Counted from the first letter of the stretch, positions 9,453-21,963 are shown. The stretch is DNA of 64,000 nucleotides from Microlunatus elymi (GCF_007362775.1 NZ_CP041692.1:3224001-3288000); one strand, 5' to 3'. The notes: generated by a model from the letters alone, not told the origin. Made by a program: numbers and translations.

Positions 9453-9648
9453 GGACGCCGCTATACCTCCGCAATTCGTCGACGCCACAGCGCCGGGGAC
9501 GGGTCGCGTCGGCGTCGGACACTGTGGGTGGATCTGAACAATAGCCGCGGGGAAGGACAGCTAGACAGCCACCCTAGTCGTGCCCTCGGACACCACCCCG
9601 GCACGACACGGGCCCGCGCCGCCCCCGGTTGCCGCACCAGCCCCAGCG

Positions 9649-9695
9649 TCCCGCACCGCCTACACCCGGTGCGCGGTGCTGCAGGTGGTGCGGGA
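9649..9695 (-). terminator. Probable terminator hairpin after the DUF1697 gene
   Basis: Arms 9649-9661 (TCCCGCACCGCCT) and 9683-9695 (AGGTGGTGCGGGA) form a 13-bp stem with one mismatch and a 21-nt GC-rich loop. It starts one base after the DUF1697 stop codon and separates that gene from dnaE. Confidence 0.55.
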
Positions 9696-9696
9696 A

Positions 9697-10215
9697 TCAC
9701 TCCGCGGCCAACTCGGCCAGTTTGGTGACCGTACGGATGTTGCGTGCGGTGGTGGTCTGGCCGGCCGTCCTGGGCAAGGTGGCGGCGAGCTTGCTCCTGG
9801 CCAGACCGCCGGCGAAATCGACGTAGACCTCTCGGCCGTGGATCTCGAACCGCTCCTGGTCGCTCGCCAGCGCCGCCATCCGCTGGGCCGCGTCCGCCGC
9901 GATCGGCTCCTTGGCGAAACCAACGGTGACCTGCTTGGGATCCCCTTCAGGGTAGGGATTGCGGGCCACCACCTCGGCCAGCTCGGCGCCGGTCCGCACC
10001 ACCACGTCGACGTCGAACCCGAACCGATCGGCCAGTGCCTGCTCGAATCCCGCCGCGATCTCGGTCGGCGTCTGGTCGGAGGAGCAGATCACGTTGCCGC
10101 TGTTGATGTACGTCGATACGTCCCTGTGCCCGAGCTCGGTAGCGACCTCCTTGAGGTCCGCACTGGGCACCCGCCGGCCCGCCAGATTCACCCCGCGCAA
10201 CAGCACCACGTACAT
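9697..10215 (-). CDS. DUF1697 family protein
   Basis: A 172-residue member of the DUF1697 family, small cytosolic proteins without assigned activity. The match rests on the N-terminal MYVVLLRGVNLAGRRVPSAD, the central YINSGNVI stretch and the C-terminal TARNIRTVTKLAELA, which is the usual end of this family, and on normal length. Start ATG 10215 has a good GGGGA ribosome site just upstream. It sits alone between a palindrome at 10231-10288 and a hairpin at 9649-9695, so it is probably its own transcription unit, unless readthrough from gltD passes the palindrome. Confidence 0.85.
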   Translation of the reverse strand: MYVVLLRGVNLAGRRVPSADLKEVATELGHRDVSTYINSGNVICSSDQTPTEIAAGFEQALADRFGFDVDVVVRTGAELAEVVARNPYPEGDPKQVTVGFAKEPIAADAAQRMAALASDQERFEIHGREVYVDFAGGLARSKLAATLPRTAGQTTTARNIRTVTKLAELAAE

Positions 10216-10230
10216 GGATCTCCCCTTCGT

Positions 10231-10288
10231 TCCCGACTTGTCAGCGTCAGGAAGCGTTATAGCGCGTCCTGACGCTGACAGGTCGGGA
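10231..10288. repeat. Long palindrome P1 after gltD; shared family with 39.66 and 60.33 kb
   Basis: Arms 10231-10252 and 10267-10288 are 22 bp each and complementary except for one G.U-compatible position. The centre reads AGCGTTATAGCGCG. It abuts the gltD stop codon (10289) and ends 15 bp before the DUF1697 start, so it probably ends gltBD transcription. Outer word GACTTGTC and central GCGTTATAGCGC recur in P2 (39631-39697) and P3 (60304-60353). Confidence 0.8.
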
Positions 10289-11744
10289 TCAGTGGCCGAT
10301 GGGTTGGGCGGTGGCTGCGACCGGGTGGGGCAGTTTGCTGCTGCCGGACAGGTATTTGTCCACGCTGGCGGCGGCGGCCCGGCCCTCGGCGATCGCCCAG
10401 ACGATCAGCGACTGCCCGCGGCCGGCGTCACCGCAGACGAAGACGCCCTCGGCGTCGGTGCTGTAGTCGGCGTTGCGTACGGCGTGGGTGCGAGCGTTGG
10501 TCGGTACGCCGAGCTGTTCCAGCAGGTCGGCCTCCGGGCCGGTGTAGCCCATCGCCAGCAGCACCAGGTCGGCCGGCAGGATCTGCTCGCTGCCTTCCAC
10601 GGCGGTGTTCACCCCGTTCTCCCGGATCACCTCGATGATCTTGATCCCGGTGACGTTGCCGTCCTCGTCGCCGAGCACCTCGATGGTGGAGGACTTGAAG
10701 ACCCGCTCGCCGCCCTCCTCGTTGGCCGGCGACACCCGCAGGATCCGCGGGAAGGTCGGCCACGGCTCGTGCGGCGCCCGCGCCACCGGCGGTTCGACGT
10801 TGTGCTCCAACTGCATGATCGTCTTCGCGCCCTGCCGGGTCGCGGTGCCGAGGCAGTCGTTGCCGGTGTCGCCGCCACCAATGATGATCACGTTCTTGCC
10901 GGCGGCGCAGATCTGATCACGAACGGTCTCGCCGACCGCGACCCGATTCGCCTGGGTCAGGTACTCCATCGCATGGTGAACGCCGTGGAACTGTCGCCCC
11001 GGCACCTCCAGCTCACGCGGCACGGTTGCGCCGGTGGCCACGATCACCGCGTCGAACCGGGCCCGCAAGGCGGCACCGGTGATGTCCTTGCCGACCTCGA
11101 CGTTGCACTTGAAGTGGGTGCCCTCGTCCTTCATCTGATCGAGCCGACGGTCCAGCACCGACTTCTCCATCTTGTATTCGGGGATCCCGTAGCGCAGCAG
11201 GCCGCCCGGCTTGTCGTCCCGCTCCAGCACCGCGACGGTGTGGCCGGCGCGGGTGAGCTGCTGGGCGGCCGCCAGTCCGGCCGGGCCGGAGCCGATCACC
11301 GCGACGGTGCTGCCGGTGTGCCACTCGGTCAGCTGCGGCTTGACCCGATGGTCATCCCAACCCTTGTCGATGATGGCGACCTCGACGTTCTTGATCGTCA
11401 CCGCCTCGTCGGCGATCGCCACCACACAGGCGTCCTCGCACGGTGCCGGGCACAACCGGCCGGTGAATTCCGGGAAGTTGTTGGTGGCGTGCAGCCGTTC
11501 CAACGCGACCTCCCAGTCGCCGCGCCAGACCAGGTCGTTCCACTCCGGGATCAGGTTGCCCAGCGGGCAACCCGTGTGGCAGAACGGGATCCCGCAGTCC
11601 ATGCAGCGGCCGGCCTGCTCACTGATGATCGGCAGCAGGGCCCGTCCCGGCGTACCGGGGTAGACCTCTTTCCAGTCGTGGATCCGCTCGTTCACCGGCC
11701 GCCGGGTCGCCGACTTCCGGTCGTACTTCATGAAACCCCGAGGA

Positions 11745-11752
<8 letters not shown>
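10289..11752 (-). CDS. gltD: Glutamate synthase (NADPH) small subunit
   Basis: Beta subunit of glutamate synthase; it passes electrons from NADPH through FAD and iron-sulphur clusters to the large subunit for ammonia assimilation. The 487-residue product has the N-terminal cysteine-rich cluster region ([20 protein letters not shown] and [10 protein letters not shown]), a FAD-binding motif ([15 protein letters not shown]) and an NADPH-binding motif ([15 protein letters not shown]). The start ATG 11752 overlaps the last 8 bp of gltB, so the two are translationally coupled. A long palindrome follows the stop codon immediately. Confidence 0.97.
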
Positions 11753-16274
<4,522 letters not shown>

Positions 16275-16674
16275 GCGTACTCCAGTCGGGTTGGGTCGGC
16301 TCCTCCCGGCAGCCGGGAAGGCTCAGATCAGTGGGTGATGCGTTGCACAGCATGATCACCGGGACTTCGCCGGCCCGGATCGGACGCACAAACCTAACCC
16401 CCAAGGTCTGTGGGGTGACCACCCTTCACCGCGATGTGTGCACGGCTGTACGGGGTCGGCAGCTTGTCAGTACCGCGTCCCGCGAACGGCGATCCGCTGC
16501 AGTTTACTGCCGCGATCTGCCGGATTCGGAATCGAATAGACGCTCCGACGCCGATCCACATCTCGCGACGCAGAGGAAAAACTAGCGTACAGGGCCCGTG
16601 TTCAGGGGCGAGAGCACTAAATTGCCCAGAGTTCGCGGGTCGGACGAGAAATATTACAGGTCGTGACGACTGCG
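16275..16674. other. Intergenic region upstream of gltB
   Basis: About 400 bp with no gene I can support. It should carry the gltB promoter, but I cannot pick convincing -35 and -10 boxes. Two small dyads are visible: CCCGGC-A-GCCGGG at 16305-16317 in the gltB leader, and GTGACG-ACTG-CGTCAC at 16663-16678 overlapping the vapC stop, which could be a regulator site or a weak terminator. Confidence 0.5.
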
Positions 16675-17103
16675 TCACACCGCCGCGATGACCTCGACCC
16701 CAGCCCGCTCCTCAGCGCTGAGCCACTGCACGATTCGCCCGTCGAAGGTCGCGAACACCAGTTCGTTGATCTTCGCGAGGTTGACCAGATGCAGATCGGT
16801 CACCTGCTTCGTGCCCACCAGCATGTCGAGCCCGATCGCGGCATCAGCCAGCGAAGACTCGTCCCCGATGAAGGAATGACCGTCCCGCCCACGGACGCCG
16901 CGAAGAAGCTCGATCGCCTCGGCGCCGGTGACTTCACGGCCGGCGATCCGAGGGTTCATCAGCAACCGGACGAAGCCGCTCTCGGTGATTGGCGTGGTGG
17001 CCCAAGCGCCTACCGTATCCATCCATGCGTGCGCTGCGTTGTGATGGACATGGCCCGGGTGGGTCAGCGCGATCAGAACGTTCACATCGAGGAGATAGGT
17101 CAC
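16675..17103 (-). CDS. vapC: PIN-domain toxin of a VapBC pair
   Basis: Type II toxin, a magnesium-dependent ribonuclease of the PIN fold. The 142-residue product keeps the acidic residues expected of the active site: Asp6 in LLDVNVLIAL, Glu41 in PITESGFVRLL, Asp103 in VTDLHLVNLA and Asp121 in FATFDGRI. The TPITESGF and TDLHLVNLA wording is that of the mycobacterial VapC group whose members cut tRNA or rRNA, though the target cannot be read here. Start is GTG 17103, 2 bp after the vapB stop, so the pair is one operon. It lies between lgt and gltB on the same strand. Confidence 0.9.
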   Translation of the reverse strand: MTYLLDVNVLIALTHPGHVHHNAAHAWMDTVGAWATTPITESGFVRLLMNPRIAGREVTGAEAIELLRGVRGRDGHSFIGDESSLADAAIGLDMLVGTKQVTDLHLVNLAKINELVFATFDGRIVQWLSAEERAGVEVIAAV

Positions 17104-17105
17104 GG

Positions 17106-17330
17106 CTACTCCTCTTCGAGCGCGGATTCGACCATCTCATCAGTGATCACGTGGCCGCTTACACCGCTGATCACCGGAAATCCAGACCGCGTCTTGTTCT
17201 CGCTCGCCGGTCCGGCCAGCCCCCTCAGTGCCAATTCGGACAATGCGCGGCCGACGGAGATGTTCTTGGCAGCGGCAAGCGCGCGAGCCGCCGCGAGTAC
17301 CCGCTCATCCAGATCGAGAGTCGTCCGCAT
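17106..17330 (-). CDS. vapB: Antitoxin of the VapBC pair (ribbon-helix-helix)
   Basis: A 74-residue antitoxin. The N-terminus MRTTLDLDERVLAAARALAAAKNISVGRALSEL is the ribbon-helix-helix DNA-binding domain of VapB; the C-terminal part (GHVITDEMVESALEEE) is acidic and expected to wrap the toxin. ATG 17330 is chosen as start since the MRTT opening is typical; GTG 17336 is possible. It lies 23 bp downstream of the lgt stop codon and could be transcribed from lgt or from its own autoregulated promoter, for which there is little room unless it overlaps the lgt end. Confidence 0.88.
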   Translation of the reverse strand: MRTTLDLDERVLAAARALAAAKNISVGRALSELALRGLAGPASENKTRSGFPVISGVSGHVITDEMVESALEEE

Positions 17331-17353
17331 GGCCACACCATAACATCAGCGCA

Positions 17354-18352
17354 TCATGATGACTGAGGATCGCGGGTCGAGCCCACGGGCTCCTCGGTCT
17401 CCCCCTCTGCCTCGGTAGACGAATCTGGGCTGGACGAATCTGGGCTGGACGAATCTGGGGCGGCCGGGTCGGCGGTGGACGAGTCGTCCGGCGGCAGGCC
17501 GTTCACGAAGCGGAAGTCGCCCTCGACGATCTCCTCCCGGCCCGGCTTGAACTTGACCAACCAGAGGAAGCAGATCAGCGCGGCGAGGAAGACCGCGGCC
17601 GAGACGTAGTCGTTGAGCCGGAAGCCGCCGATGGTGTGGGCCGGATCGATCCGCAGGTGCTCCACCCAGGCGCGGCCGGCGGTGTAGAACATCACGTACA
17701 GCATGAACACCTTGCCGTGGCCGAGCTTGAATCGGCGATCGAGCAGGATCAGTGCGACCGCGACCGCGAGGTCCCAGACCAATTCGTACAGGAAGGTCGG
17801 GTGGAAGGCCGCGTACTGCTCGTAGCCGGGGATCCGATACTGCGGCGCGATCTCCAACGCCCACGGCAGCGTGCTCGGCCGACCGTACAGCTCCTGGTTG
17901 AACCAGTTGCCGAGCCGGCCGATCGCCTGCGCGACCACGACACCGGGGGCAAGCGCGTCGGCCAGTGCCCAGAACCGCATCTTGCGGCGGCGGCAGACCA
18001 GGTAGCCGCCGAGCGCGCCGAAGGCGACGCCACCCCAGATGCCCAGGCCGCCGTCCCACAGGTAGAGCGCCCGGATCGGTTGCTGGCCCGGGCCGAAGTA
18101 GAGCTGATGATCGGTGATCACGTGGTAGATCCGGGCCCCGACGATGCCGAACGGCACCGACACCAGCGCCACCGTCTCGACCGCGTCCCGGCTGCCGCCG
18201 CGCGCGATCCAGCGCCGGGTGGCGATGATGGTGCCGACGATGGCCCCGGTGATGATGCACAGCGCGTACATCCGGATCGGCAGCGGACCGAGGTGGAACT
18301 CCCGGAACGGCGGGCTGGGGATGGCTAGGACGGGAAGGATGTGGTCTATCAC
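17354..18352 (-). CDS. lgt: Prolipoprotein diacylglyceryl transferase
   Basis: Membrane enzyme that attaches diacylglycerol to the lipobox cysteine of prelipoproteins, the first step of lipoprotein maturation. The 332-residue product has seven or so hydrophobic segments and the Lgt signature around IGRLGNWFNQELYG, plus HPTFLYELVWDL and GRAWVEHLRID-like positions carrying the conserved Arg/His residues. Several lipoprotein substrates are encoded nearby (19143, 31045 and 52739). The C-terminal tail is a non-conserved hydrophilic stretch with a PDSSSPDSSS repeat, encoded by a 15-bp tandem repeat at 17419-17459. Start ATG 18352. Confidence 0.96.
   Translation of the reverse strand: MIDHILPVLAIPSPPFREFHLGPLPIRMYALCIITGAIVGTIIATRRWIARGGSRDAVETVALVSVPFGIVGARIYHVITDHQLYFGPGQQPIRALYLWDGGLGIWGGVAFGALGGYLVCRRRKMRFWALADALAPGVVVAQAIGRLGNWFNQELYGRPSTLPWALEIAPQYRIPGYEQYAAFHPTFLYELVWDLAVAVALILLDRRFKLGHGKVFMLYVMFYTAGRAWVEHLRIDPAHTIGGFRLNDYVSAAVFLAALICFLWLVKFKPGREEIVEGDFRFVNGLPPDDSSTADPAAPDSSSPDSSSPDSSTEAEGETEEPVGSTRDPQSS
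17419..17459. repeat. 15-bp tandem repeat in the lgt 3' end
   Basis: The unit GACGAATCTGGGCTG occurs twice, followed by a partial third copy. It encodes the repeated Ser/Asp/Pro tail of Lgt and keeps the reading frame. Confidence 0.85.
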
Positions 18353-18421
18353 GGGCCGCCTGGTTCTCCTGCCTGAGTGGATCGCGGGTCCGTACGCAAA
18401 TAGTTCGGAACCTCTGCGATC

Positions 18422-19153
18422 CTATCCGGCCTTCCCCCGACTCTGGCGCTGCAGCCAGTGCGGCCACAGCCGGCCCGCGACCTCGGTCGGTAACCGGCCG
18501 CCAAGGTGCATCGCCCGCCAGGTGCCGCGATAGCCGGGCAGGATGCCGGAGGCCACCACCACGTGGCCGACGACCATCACCGTGACCGGGTAGGTCACCC
18601 AGAGGTGGATCCGGTAGAGCCAGACGAAGATCGGTCCGCCGTGCAGGGTGGCCAGCCCGGCACCGCTGCCGATCAGCAGGATCAGCCCGCCGACCAGGAT
18701 CAGGTTCGCCAGCCGCTGGGCGGGGTCGAAGTCGCCCTGATGCGGTGGGAACCGGCCGCTGCGTACGGCCTTGGGCCAGCCCAACAACCAGGCCAGATCA
18801 CCGCGGTCCCAGCGCACCGTCTCCCGTACGAAGTCGGCGATCCGGTGATGCCAGGCGATCACCCCCAGCACGCCGATGCCGAGCAGCGCCCAGCCGATCA
18901 GCTTGTGCAGTTGGGTGTCCGGTACGTGCGCCAGCTCGGCCAGGAAGCTGGGATTGCCTTCCTGACCGAACAGCAGCCAGCCGCCGGTGATCAACAACAG
19001 CAACGTGCACAGGTAGATGCCGGCATGCAGCCAGCGACTGTGCCGCCGATTGCGGATGATGATCGTCGGCGGCCGGCCACTCGGGCGATCAGGCCCTTCG
19101 CCCTCGGCGCGACGTGCCGCGGGTGAATCGGACGTGGGCGATTCAGTAGTCAT
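18422..19153 (-). CDS. Cytochrome b561-like membrane protein
   Basis: A 243-residue integral membrane protein with four or five helices and histidines placed as in the cytochrome b561/formate-dehydrogenase gamma type (SRWLHAGIYLCTL, LHKLIGWALLG, IAWHHRIADF, RIHLWVTYPVTVMVVGHV). Such proteins bind two b hemes and pass electrons between quinol and a partner. The partner is not identified, but the gene start overlaps the last 11 bp of the lipoprotein gene upstream, which suggests that the two act together at the outer face of the membrane. No molybdopterin subunit is nearby. Start ATG 19153. It precedes lgt by 69 bp. Confidence 0.8.
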   Translation of the reverse strand: MTTESPTSDSPAARRAEGEGPDRPSGRPPTIIIRNRRHSRWLHAGIYLCTLLLLITGGWLLFGQEGNPSFLAELAHVPDTQLHKLIGWALLGIGVLGVIAWHHRIADFVRETVRWDRGDLAWLLGWPKAVRSGRFPPHQGDFDPAQRLANLILVGGLILLIGSGAGLATLHGGPIFVWLYRIHLWVTYPVTVMVVGHVVVASGILPGYRGTWRAMHLGGRLPTEVAGRLWPHWLQRQSRGKAG

Positions 19154-19637
19154 AGCCGCCGCCCGACGACGACGCCGAGGACGAACTACTGGTGACCGCG
19201 CCGGCCTTCGTCACGGTGACCGTGATCTGGGCCTGCGGTCCGACCGGCGAATGGTCTGCATGTTGCAGGGTGACCTTGATCGTGTGCTTGCCCGGGGCGA
19301 GCTTGCTGATCATGACCGTCGGCTGGGTCTCCACCGTGTAGTCCTGGGCGTTGCCGTCGAAGGTGAGGTGGAAATGATCTTTGCCGGAGGTGGTCGGTCC
19401 GAGCGCCTCGCTGGACTTCACCGTCAGCTTGAACGGCTCGGTCACGCTGGCGTTGTTCTTCGGCGCGGTGATCGAGATGGTGGCGCCGCCCTGGTTGCTG
19501 CCGCTGTTGGAGTTGTTGCTGCCGCTGTTGGTGGTGCTGCTGCCGTAGCCGCCGCCCATCCCGCAGCCGGCCAGCATCAGCAGTGCGCCGGCCGCAGCCG
19601 AACCCATGATCAAATTCTTCTTGCTCGGTGCCGACAT
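19143..19637 (-). CDS. Lipoprotein with Ig-like/DUF4399-like domain
   Basis: A 164-residue secreted lipoprotein. The signal peptide ends in the lipobox LAGC with Cys25, followed by a Gly/Ser/Asn-rich linker. The folded part (about residues 50-145) reads like an immunoglobulin-type beta sandwich; the segment KDHFHLTFDGNAQDY and LAPGKHTIKVTLQHADHSPVG resembles the DUF4399/DUF6130 group, small extracytoplasmic domains with conserved His residues that may bind metal. The tail is poly-Ser with YDY. ATG 19637 is preferred because AGGAGA precedes it at good spacing. It overlaps the cytochrome b gene by 11 bp. Function is unknown; a role in electron transfer or metal handling is inference. Confidence 0.75.
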   Translation of the reverse strand: MSAPSKKNLIMGSAAAGALLMLAGCGMGGGYGSSTTNSGSNNSNSGSNQGGATISITAPKNNASVTEPFKLTVKSSEALGPTTSGKDHFHLTFDGNAQDYTVETQPTVMISKLAPGKHTIKVTLQHADHSPVGPQAQITVTVTKAGAVTSSSSSASSSGGGYDY

Positions 19638-20060
19638 GATGTCTCCTGGTGAGGGTTGAGGAACGCCGTCGGCGAGGCCCTCCATCGGGGTCATCGCCCG
19701 GCTATCCAGGGACACGTGGACCCGAGTCGTCCGGTTCATCTCGGCCGGGCCCGACTCCTTGATGGGCCGGCGAAAGAAGGATCGGACATGGCCGCGGCCC
19801 CAGCACACGCGGAGTGCATAGCTGCGCCGGCCGGGTCTCCACGAACCACACGTCCAGCGTTCATCATTGTGTGGCGGTGTCACAGCTACCGCTGGCAGGC
19901 CTACGTCTGGGTAGATGCCGGGCAGGTCATCCAGGAATGGGTGTCGGCAGAGATGCTCGGCCCAGTCCCCCGTGGTCGAGCGCCAGATGCCTGGAGATCC
20001 GAACTACTTCGCCGACTTCTGACCGGCCCGGATCGGATCCTCCCGCGGACCCCGGTGCGC
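19638..20060. other. Region between the lipoprotein gene and relBE
   Basis: About 420 bp without a gene I can support. Open frames run through it on both strands, but none has a recognisable domain or good ribosome site; one plus-strand stretch (VWVDAGQVIQEWVSAEM, near 19900-19960) looks faintly protein-like and may be a remnant. Confidence 0.4.
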
Positions 20061-20066
20061 TATAAT
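20061..20066 (+). promoter_or_regulatory. -10 box of the relBE operon
   Basis: Perfect TATAAT located 7 bp before the relB ATG at 20074. Transcription would begin at or within a base or two of the ATG, giving a leaderless mRNA. No clear -35 box is seen at 16-18 bp. Confidence 0.65.
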
Positions 20067-20073
20067 TCTGTAC

Positions 20074-20358
20074 ATGACTACGCTCTCAGTGGCGGATGCC
20101 CGCGCAAACTTCTCCAAACTCATCGAGTCGGCCGTAACCACGCACGAGCGGTTCGACGTCACCCGAAACGGCGATCGCGCGGCGGTGCTCCTCAGCGCCG
20201 ACGACTACGACTCGTTGCTGGAGACCGTTGACATCCTGAGCCATCCGGACGAAGTCGCAGCCATACGCGACGGCCTCGCCGACCTGGCGCACGAGGACGT
20301 GTCTTCTGCTGCTGACGTGCGGGCCGCCATGGTCGCGCGCGGCAGGCTCACCGCGTGA
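20074..20358 (+). CDS. Antitoxin, Phd/YefM (RelB-like) family
   Basis: A 94-residue type II antitoxin. The opening TTLSVADARANFSKLIESAVTTHERFDVTRNGDRAAVLLSADDYDSLLET is split here into the familiar parts: SVADARANFSKLIE (DNA-binding Phd fold) and AAVLLSADDYDSL. The C-terminal half is acidic and should neutralise the toxin. Its stop overlaps the toxin start by 4 bp. A TATAAT box 7 bp upstream implies a leaderless transcript; autoregulation would act on the same short region. It is the only plus-strand operon within a long minus-strand block, a sign of later insertion. Confidence 0.9.
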   Translation: MTTLSVADARANFSKLIESAVTTHERFDVTRNGDRAAVLLSADDYDSLLETVDILSHPDEVAAIRDGLADLAHEDVSSAADVRAAMVARGRLTA

Positions 20359-20627
20359 CCGAACCGTACGAGGTCGTTTTCACCCGCGCTGCCCGTCGAG
20401 CCTTGGAGCGCGAACTACCGGAAAAGATCGCCGCCGCTGCATTCGAGTTCGTCATGGGAGCACTGCGCGAGAATCCGCGCAGAATTGGCAAGCCGCTGCG
20501 CGAGCCGTTGGCACCGCTCTACTCCGCTCGGCGAGGCGAATACCGGGTCATCTACCGCATACTCGAGGCGCGTCTCGTCATAGAGGTCGTCTCAATCTCC
20601 CACCGCCGCGACGCCCACCATCACTGA
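20355..20627 (+). CDS. relE: RelE/ParE-superfamily toxin
   Basis: A 90-residue toxin of the RelE fold, ribosome-dependent mRNA cleavage being the usual activity. Visible marks are YEVVFTRAARRALERELPEKIA at the N-terminus, GKPLREPLAPLYSARRGEYRVIYRI in the core with several Arg residues typical of RelE, and IEVVSISHRRDAHH at the end, where the His and Arg could serve in catalysis. Start is GTG 20355, overlapping the antitoxin stop by 4 bp. A dispersed non-coding repeat starts about 70 bp after its stop. YoeB or ParE activity cannot be excluded from sequence. Confidence 0.88.
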   Translation: MTEPYEVVFTRAARRALERELPEKIAAAAFEFVMGALRENPRRIGKPLREPLAPLYSARRGEYRVIYRILEARLVIEVVSISHRRDAHHH

Positions 20628-20694
20628 AGCTCCCACAAAATCTGTGCACAGCGGGTTCCTCCATCCGGATGCCAAGGAAGCGGCGTTCGATAAC

Positions 20695-21010
20695 GTCATC
20701 TGCGCATCGATCACCGGGCGACAGGCGGCAGTTGCGTGAACGCGGACCTGTTGCGTTCCCGCTGGAGCGTGCTGAACCGGTCGCTGCGGACCGGCTTGTC
20801 CGGCGTCGATCCCTGGGATCAGGGCACCAGATCGCGAAAATCGCGGTCCGCAGGCGATTTTGACCATCTGGCGCCTTATATTCAGGTTCCCGGACCCGTC
20901 AACGTCCCCGGGCTTGAAATACGGCCGGCCGTTGCTGCCCGCCCGATTGCCGCTAGACCGGCCCGGCTTCAATGTCCGCAAGGGTGCCTCATACGGACGC
21001 ATTCACGTGG
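20695..21010 (+). repeat. Dispersed non-coding repeat, copy A
   Basis: This ~316-bp segment reappears inverted at 61367-61650. In the best 110 bp (about 20808-20917) I count 12 mismatches by eye, with 1-nt indels outside it that break any shared reading frame. It contains the dyads GATCCCTGGGATC and AAAATCGC / GCGATTTT. No terminal repeats or transposase are seen. It sits downstream of relE. Confidence 0.85.
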
Positions 21011-21225
21011 TTTGGATATTTTGTTGCCGGTCACTCCTCGGTGATGGGTCGTCGACACGCCGGAGCTGGAACAGGACGCGCAGAGCGTACGTACCAAATT
21101 GGCCGTCTGATGAGTGCGGCAGCTCTGCGGATCGATCATCCTCTCGGCGTGTCGACGTCATCACCAGCTGATGAACCCTGCTCGACCGCGGCAATGCAGC
21201 CTGCCGGACGGAACCCGGCCGACGT
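21011..21225. other. Region between the repeat and the DsbA gene
   Basis: About 215 bp with no gene or clear structure. It lies in front of the stop codon of the minus-strand DsbA-like gene. Confidence 0.4.
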
Positions 21226-21963
21226 TCAGGAGGCGGCGGACACGGCCGCCTTCAGCTGATCCGGGGACCACTTCGCCGCGTCCGGCTGCAGCTTGTCGTT
21301 GATGAACACAGTCGGGGTGGCGGTGACGTTGCGCTGATTGGCCACCGCCGCCATCGAGTCGACCCAGCTGCGGTGCTGCTGACCGGTGACGCAGGAGGTG
21401 AAGTCGTCGGAGCTGAGTCCTAGTTGACTGCCGAGTTCGAGCAGTTGCTTGTCGGACCACTCCATGCCGTAGTTGGCGAACAGGCTGGCGTAGAACGGCT
21501 GTCCCTTGCCGGTGGTCGCAGCGCAGGCCATGGCGTTGGCGGCGCTGATCGAGCCGTGTTCGGGGTCGACCCCGCTGAGCGCGAACAACTCGACCTTGAC
21601 CGCGCCGTCGCGCTGCAGACCGGTGATGGTCGGGCCGAGCTTCTCCTCGAAGTCGGCGCAATGCACGCAGCGGAAGTCCTCGAACAGCGTCATCGTCACC
21701 GGGGCGTCGGCCTTGCCGAGCACGATCGGCTGCGCATCGGTGACCTGTACGGGGCCGAAGCTGGGTTGCCCGGTGGCCGCCTCGGGCTTCCGGCCGGCAC
21801 GCCAGGACTGGTAAACCACCGCGGCGATCACCACGACCACGATGATGCCGATCACCGCCACCGCCAGCACCAGACGCTGGCGGCGCCGCTCGGCCTGCTG
21901 TTCGGCCAGCCGCGCCTGGGCCCGCGCCGATCCGGGGTTACCGGTCGGCCTTGTTGACGGCAT
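21226..21963 (-). CDS. DsbA-like membrane-anchored thioredoxin-fold protein (second copy)
   Basis: A 245-residue type II membrane protein: a short basic N-terminus, one helix (about residues 31-51) and an extracytoplasmic DsbA-type domain with the active-site CVHC (Cys99-Cys102) in FEDFRCVHCADFEEKLG and the cis-Pro loop ATPTVFINDK. Two further cysteines (NAMACAATT and FTSCVTG) may form a structural disulphide absent from its neighbour. It resembles actinobacterial DsbA oxidoreductases that oxidise secreted proteins. ATG 21963 lies inside the end of the upstream paralogue, a 26-bp overlap in another frame; the two are tandem duplicates that have diverged. Confidence 0.9.
   Translation of the reverse strand: MPSTRPTGNPGSARAQARLAEQQAERRRQRLVLAVAVIGIIVVVVIAAVVYQSWRAGRKPEAATGQPSFGPVQVTDAQPIVLGKADAPVTMTLFEDFRCVHCADFEEKLGPTITGLQRDGAVKVELFALSGVDPEHGSISAANAMACAATTGKGQPFYASLFANYGMEWSDKQLLELGSQLGLSSDDFTSCVTGQQHRSWVDSMAAVANQRNVTATPTVFINDKLQPDAAKWSPDQLKAAVSAAS

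Noticed and set aside
6459-9728. Very long open frame antisense to dnaE (over 1000 codons)
   Set aside because: It mirrors dnaE codon structure, has no recognisable domain or ribosome site, and such frames are normal opposite GC-rich genes.
16394-16678. Minus-strand open frame of 94 codons upstream of gltB
   Set aside because: No domain or ribosome site, and it would overlap the vapC end.
19656-20231. Plus-strand open frame overlapping relB
   Set aside because: It overlaps the relB coding region in another frame, and only a short piece looks protein-like; no start or ribosome site is convincing.
20736-21044. Shared short reading frame (GLSG-DPWDQGTRSR) in the two copies of the dispersed repeat
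   Set aside because: The frame is shared for only about 45 codons; one-base indels on both sides break it, so conservation is better explained at the DNA or RNA level.
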